Part shown: in pieces, positions 6,877 through 9,445 of the stretch
How positions within the stretch are numbered: the first letter of the stretch is position 1
Layout of the letters: each line of letters opens with the position of its first letter
From: Candidatus Aerophobus profundus SCGC AAA252-L23
Lineage (GTDB): Bacteria > Aerophobota > Aerophobia > Aerophobales > Aerophobaceae
Direction of reading: 5' to 3'
Length of the DNA: 9,445 nt
NCBI GenBank assembly: GCA_000402295.1
Contig: AQRW01000095.1
Coordinates: 1 to 9,445, forward strand
The notes under the pieces: generated by a model
Seen by the model: the letters and a program-made list of their open reading frames with translations, nothing else
Told to the model about the DNA's origin: nothing
The model's database searches: none
Made by a program: the position numbers and the translations under genes

Positions 6877-7559
6877 ATAAAACACAAAACCTAAGCTATG
6901 TAGGTCATCGTCAGAGGACAAAGGAGAAGTACAAGAAATCAGGAATAGATGGTTGGTTGGATTATGAGGTGTTGGAGTTAGTCCTTTCTTATGCTATCGC
7001 GCGGAAAGATACAAAACCAATTGCCAAAGAACTAATATCCCGGTTTAAGACTATTAACGGCGTCTTGGACGCTGATAGAGAAGAACTGAAATCTGTACCG
7101 GGAATTTCAGAACATGTCGCCTTATTTTTTAGTTTGTTAAAAGATATTGCCATTCTTTATTTGGAAAGTGGATTGCACAACAAAAATCTGCTTTCTTCTC
7201 CTGAAGTCGTATATGCTTATTTAAAGGCTTCCTTAAAAGGATCTGCGGATGAAGAATTTAAAGCACTCTTTTTAAACGGCAGGAATCAGTTATTATCTGT
7301 TGAGACACTTCAAACCGGCACAGTTAATAGATCTGTAGTTTATCCAAGAAAGATTGTAGAAAGAGCGCTGTATCATCATTCGGTTGGAGTTATTATCGCA
7401 CACAATCATCCCGCAGGCACGTTAAAGCCATCACAAGATGATTGCGCGGTAACAAAAGCCATTAAGGATGCGCTCAAAACTGTAGAGATTAATCTGTTGG
7501 ATCATATTATCATCGGCGGTAACGATTATTTTAGCTTTAATGAAAAAGGCCTCATGTAA
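6873..7559 (+). CDS. radC: RadC-family JAB/MPN domain protein
   Basis: This 228-residue protein has the full RadC (DUF2466) architecture. An N-terminal helical region and helix-hairpin-helix (about 60-92, with SVPGISEHVA) are followed by a JAB/JAMM metalloprotease-like domain. The metal motif is complete: HNHP gives H177 and H179, then seven residues to S187 and two more to D190, with a candidate glutamate at 127/128 (EEFKALFLNGRNQLL). RadC proteins were once thought to act in DNA repair, but their biochemical role is unsettled. They are frequent on mobile and defence islands. The ATG overlaps the hsdMS stop (ATGA, 6873-6876) and has no clear ribosome binding site of its own, so translation is probably coupled to hsdMS. 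That makes a job linked to the restriction system plausible but unproven. It is intact and last in the operon. Confidence 0.88.
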   Translation: MNKTQNLSYVGHRQRTKEKYKKSGIDGWLDYEVLELVLSYAIARKDTKPIAKELISRFKTINGVLDADREELKSVPGISEHVALFFSLLKDIAILYLESGLHNKNLLSSPEVVYAYLKASLKGSADEEFKALFLNGRNQLLSVETLQTGTVNRSVVYPRKIVERALYHHSVGVIIAHNHPAGTLKPSQDDCAVTKAIKDALKTVEINLLDHIIIGGNDYFSFNEKGLM

Positions 7560-7583
7560 TGGACGAAGGATTTATGTGTGGAG

Positions 7584-7608
7584 TAGAGAGTTTTCTCTAT
7601 AGCGCTAT
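7584..7608. repeat. Small inverted repeats after radC
   Basis: TAGAGA-GTTT-TCTCTA (7584-7599) is a hairpin with six-base arms, followed immediately by the palindrome ATAGCGCTAT (7599-7608). They lie about 25 bases after the radC stop, where the operon should end. There is no following T run, so this is not a convincing intrinsic terminator, though it may stabilise the transcript's 3' end. Confidence 0.35.
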
Positions 7609-7680
7609 TACTTCAAGGTTTGTATAAAGGTCATCGATGTCTCTGGAGTGAACCCCTAAAACTGGACAAAATCACTTATA

Positions 7681-7695
7681 GGGCTTCACAAAAGT
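7681..7695 (+). repeat. 15-base direct repeat, left copy
   Basis: GGGCTTCACAAAAGT here matches GGGATTCACAAAAGT at 9141-9155 at 14 of 15 positions in the same orientation. The pair brackets the transposase gene and its candidate inverted repeats. It may be an unusually long, slightly diverged target-site duplication or part of the element's ends. Confidence 0.5.
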
Positions 7696-7710
7696 CACTT
7701 TTTGGCAGTG

Positions 7711-9024
7711 TCAATTATTTTCACAGATTTGGTCTTCGCAAGAGACTTTTCGGAACTCATCCAGGAAATCAGGTACAAAAGACTTAATGAATCTGATTTT
7801 GTCTCTTTGTCCACTTCGGCAGGCGGTTAAGGCTACCAGGGAAGAGGTAATGTGAGCTATGGTGCAGTGATTCCGTGTCGCATTCAAGCCAACTGTTGTA
7901 GGATTCTGCATGGTGATACTGAGCAAGCGAGAAAAGCATCTTTCTATGGAGGTTCGCTTGTTGTGAAAGGATTTGAATTCTTTGCTCCCGTAATCAATTT
8001 CTTCTCTAATGCTGGGAGTAAGTCTAATTAAGTAATTGCAGCCTTTTTGCTTGAAGAACTTGGGATGATTTGCCGGACAGAGAAGATATCTTTGTCGTAT
8101 TCTCTTGCTCCAGTGAAGGGGACAAGTGTATTGAAGATAGGTAATGCCCCTTACGGTCATTTTCCCTTTTCTCATCATAGCAATATCTGCCGGGCAATAA
8201 ACTTTGTTCTTTTGAACGTAGAATCCCTCTTTCTTTTCCCTTCGTGGATTGTGAGGAATACCGGCTTTTGCTTTCAGGTCTTTGATGATGAACTTTAGAA
8301 TGTCTTCTGTGTCATACATAGTATCTCCCAATACAGCTTGTATTATCAGAGAAGGGTGTTTGTCGATCAACTCTTTGAGCATAGAAATGGCCTGAGGTAT
8401 CTCGCTTTTGTTTGCAGGTAAAGTCCTCTCCCAAAGAGAAAGCTCTGTTTCTGCGCAGACTATAGTGTGATTGCGATAACCCCAAAAATAGCGGACTTTC
8501 TTTCCGGAAGACTTGGAATAATCAAGCATTATCCCAAGAGTGGCCTCGGGATCTCCTTTAGGCCTGTGCTTTTTCTCAAATCTGTCTTTGACTGAGATTT
8601 TAAGATTGTTCTCTTTAACATGAGCCGGTATGGGACAAGAATCTAAGGCAACTTCTCTGGCAGTTATTACCCCTTGGCGAATAAGAGCATCTACTAGAGC
8701 ATCTCGCACCCTCCTCAACCTTTGATTAGGTGTGTCCCTTAAGAATGAGGAAATGCGCTCCACCGAAGGGATTCTGCTCAAGAGATCTCCTGAGCAAACT
8801 GCCAGAGTTGAGGGATTGTTCTTGAACTCAAAGATGAGGTCAGTTAAACTGTGAATTCTTCTCAAGGCCTTGTAAATTAGTGCCTTGAGCAGGAAATCTC
8901 TGGAGAAAGGAGGTCTTCCCATTCTCCTCTCATCTGGGCTTAGAGCCGGTAGATTTTCAAAGAGCTTCTCATAAAGAATGCGTGGAGGTAAATCCTCCGG
9001 TTTAAATAAAGAGATCTGTTTCAT
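7711..9024 (-). CDS. DDE transposase (DUF772/IS1182- or IS5-like)
   Basis: The 437-residue protein moves its own IS by cut-and-paste or copy-type strand transfer. The N-terminal part, with MGRPPFSRDFLLKALIYKAL (35-54) and FKNNPS, resembles the DUF772 domain found before DDE catalytic cores. The likely catalytic triad is D128 (ALDS), D234 (LGDTMYD) and E361 (SIERCF). The stretch between the second D and the E carries four cysteines (277, 301, 316, 329), which could bind a metal. The C-terminal NATRNHCTIAHITSSLVALT matches the usual end of such enzymes. The start is well supported: AGGAG lies just before the ATG at 9024-9022. The length is normal and there are no stops or frameshifts. The subfamily is uncertain, and IS1182 and IS5-related groups are both possible. 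Its neighbour on the right begins a different, IS3-type element. Confidence 0.85.
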   Translation of the reverse strand: MKQISLFKPEDLPPRILYEKLFENLPALSPDERRMGRPPFSRDFLLKALIYKALRRIHSLTDLIFEFKNNPSTLAVCSGDLLSRIPSVERISSFLRDTPNQRLRRVRDALVDALIRQGVITAREVALDSCPIPAHVKENNLKISVKDRFEKKHRPKGDPEATLGIMLDYSKSSGKKVRYFWGYRNHTIVCAETELSLWERTLPANKSEIPQAISMLKELIDKHPSLIIQAVLGDTMYDTEDILKFIIKDLKAKAGIPHNPRREKKEGFYVQKNKVYCPADIAMMRKGKMTVRGITYLQYTCPLHWSKRIRQRYLLCPANHPKFFKQKGCNYLIRLTPSIREEIDYGSKEFKSFHNKRTSIERCFSRLLSITMQNPTTVGLNATRNHCTIAHITSSLVALTACRSGQRDKIRFIKSFVPDFLDEFRKVSCEDQICENN

Positions 9025-9078
9025 GGGTACTCTCCTTTTGTGAAGGTCGATGAAATTATACCTTCCGAAGAGTACCCA
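9024..9078 (-). promoter_or_regulatory. Transposase promoter and start-site hairpin
   Basis: Perfect 10-base arms TGGGTACTCT (9024-9033) and AGAGTACCCA (9069-9078) can pair. On the minus strand the gene-proximal arm covers the end of the AGGAG ribosome binding site and the A of the ATG. A perfect -10 box TATAAT lies inside the loop (9060 to 9055, minus strand), with no good -35. Transcripts starting from this promoter at about 9048 would lack the upstream arm and be translated freely. Transcripts reading in from outside would fold and hide the start. This is the known logic by which some insertion sequences resist impinging transcription. Here it is inferred from layout alone. Confidence 0.6.
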
Positions 9079-9108
9079 AATTAAGAGATTTAGGAAGCTA
9101 TTTTCCTC

Positions 9109-9124
9109 TTGTGACAGACAAAAA
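9109..9124 (-). repeat. Candidate right terminal inverted repeat of the DDE insertion sequence
   Basis: Read on the minus strand this is TTTTTGTCTGTCACAA, matching the left-end TTTTTGGCAGTGTCAA (7699-7714) at 12 of 16 bases. It lies about 85 bases upstream of the transposase start, a sensible distance for an element end. Confidence 0.45.
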
Positions 9125-9402
9125 TGAAATTTTCATGAAAGGGATTCACAAAAGTAAAATCTTCCTAAACGCCCCAAAAACAGGGGTCAAAAAGAGCTTT
9201 TTTTGAAGTATTTTTCAAAGAGCAACCTTACAAATCCGCATATAGCAAGGGTTTCCAGAGTTTAGAAAATTGGATTTCTGCAACCCCTGAAAGTGTTTAT
9301 TGATGCGGGTTTAGAGTTTCGTGAAGACCTAAAAATCACTTAGAGTTGTTAGAGTTCTGACAGGGCCAGTAAATCCCCGAAAGGGATCAAAAGGAGCCTG
9401 TC
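9125..9402. other. Gene-free stretch between two insertion sequences
   Basis: I see no coding region. It holds the right copy of the 15-base direct repeat (9141-9155), a small CCCC...GGGG inverted repeat (9172-9186), an A/T-only mirror around 9187-9210, and a short hairpin ATCCC-CGAAA-GGGAT (9373-9387) just before the ribosome binding site of the next gene. The left end of the IS3-type element should lie in the last hundred bases or so, perhaps starting at TGACAGGGCC (9358), but I cannot fix it without the other end. Confidence 0.4.
9141..9155 (+). repeat. 15-base direct repeat, right copy
   Basis: GGGATTCACAAAAGT, 14 of 15 identical to 7681-7695. The core TTCACAAAAG also occurs on the minus strand just before the transposase start (within 9035-9045). 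Confidence 0.5.
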
Positions 9403-9445
9403 ATGAGAAAGCCTAGAACCTTTACCAGTCAGTTCAAACGGGAAG
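9403..9445 (+). CDS. IS3-family transposase OrfA, N-terminal fragment cut by the window
   Basis: Only 14 codons are inside the window. They read MRKPRTFTSQFKRE, matching the opening of IS3-family OrfA proteins, the helix-turn-helix subunit that binds the element's ends and is fused to OrfB by frameshifting. A strong AAGGAG site (9391-9396) stands six bases before the ATG and supports the start. The rest of the element continues to the right, so I cannot tell whether it is intact. The family call rests on a short but typical motif, xRxFTxxFKRE. Confidence 0.65.
   Translation, partial: MRKPRTFTSQFKRE

Larger units (their letters stand above)
7699..9124 (-). mobile_element. Insertion sequence with a single DDE transposase
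   Basis: An element of about 1.43 kb holds one full-length transposase on the minus strand. Candidate imperfect terminal inverted repeats are TTTTTGGCAGTGTCAA (7699-7714) and, read on the minus strand from 9124, TTTTTGTCTGTCACAA, matching at 12 of 16 positions. The left repeat overlaps the last codons of the transposase gene. The exact borders are uncertain, because a 15-base direct repeat lies slightly further out on both sides. The transposase reads as intact, so the element may still be mobile. Confidence 0.55.

Noticed and set aside
8047..8298. Plus-strand open frame of 83 codons
   Set aside because: It is antisense to the intact transposase and has no motif or supporting ribosome site.
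9172..9210. Intrinsic terminator made of CCCC...GGGG and the following A/T run
   Set aside because: The stem is only four base pairs, and the next inverted repeat is A/T only. There is no proper GC stem followed by a T run.
1..9445. CRISPR array, tRNA, rRNA or riboswitch
   Set aside because: I looked for regularly spaced repeats and for conserved tRNA or rRNA blocks on both strands and saw none.

Overview
The window is bacterial accessory DNA: an AT-rich restriction-modification operon between decayed and apparently intact insertion sequences, with a broken AbiE-type toxin gene at the left edge. Gene starts follow bacterial rules (AGGAG-type ribosome binding sites, TTGACA/TATAAA-type promoter). 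The flanks, especially 1-840, are visibly richer in G and C than 1600-7560, which suggests the operon was acquired. The host cannot be named from the sequence. The transposase style (DUF772-like N-terminus) would fit an anaerobic Firmicute or a related or candidate-phylum bacterium, but this is weak inference.

Layout: (1) 1-762, the 3' part of an AbiEii/AbiGii-family nucleotidyltransferase toxin gene, split over three reading-frame segments by a +1 shift in a seven-G run and a -1 shift near the 3' end. (2) About 875-1445, a small chimeric IS21-family remnant. Two different istB 3' ends are fused back to back, each still facing outwards to its own IS-end repeats. (3) 1595-7559, one operon: promoter with an overlapping palindromic operator, a 58-residue ribbon-helix-helix protein, HsdR (type I restriction translocase/nuclease), an HsdM-HsdS fusion (adenine methyltransferase joined to a two-TRD specificity subunit), and a RadC-family JAB/MPN protein whose ATG overlaps the hsdMS stop. 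(4) 7560-7698, a gene-free stretch with small inverted repeats and a possible IS3-type end. (5) 7699-9124, a DDE-transposase insertion sequence on the minus strand, with a hairpin around its promoter and start codon. (6) 9125-9402, gene-free. (7) 9403 onwards, the first codons of an IS3-family OrfA that runs out of the window.

How the genes fit together: the small RHH protein probably represses its own promoter, because the palindrome covers the -10 box and the likely start of transcription. It would thereby set expression of restriction (HsdR), of modification plus DNA specificity (one HsdM-HsdS chain), and of RadC. No separate hsdM or hsdS gene is present, so the fusion must supply all methylation and target recognition. 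RadC's role in the operon is unknown, and its tight coupling to hsdMS is the most unusual part of the locus. The stretches 763-874 and 1446-1594 hold no gene or RNA that I can recognise.
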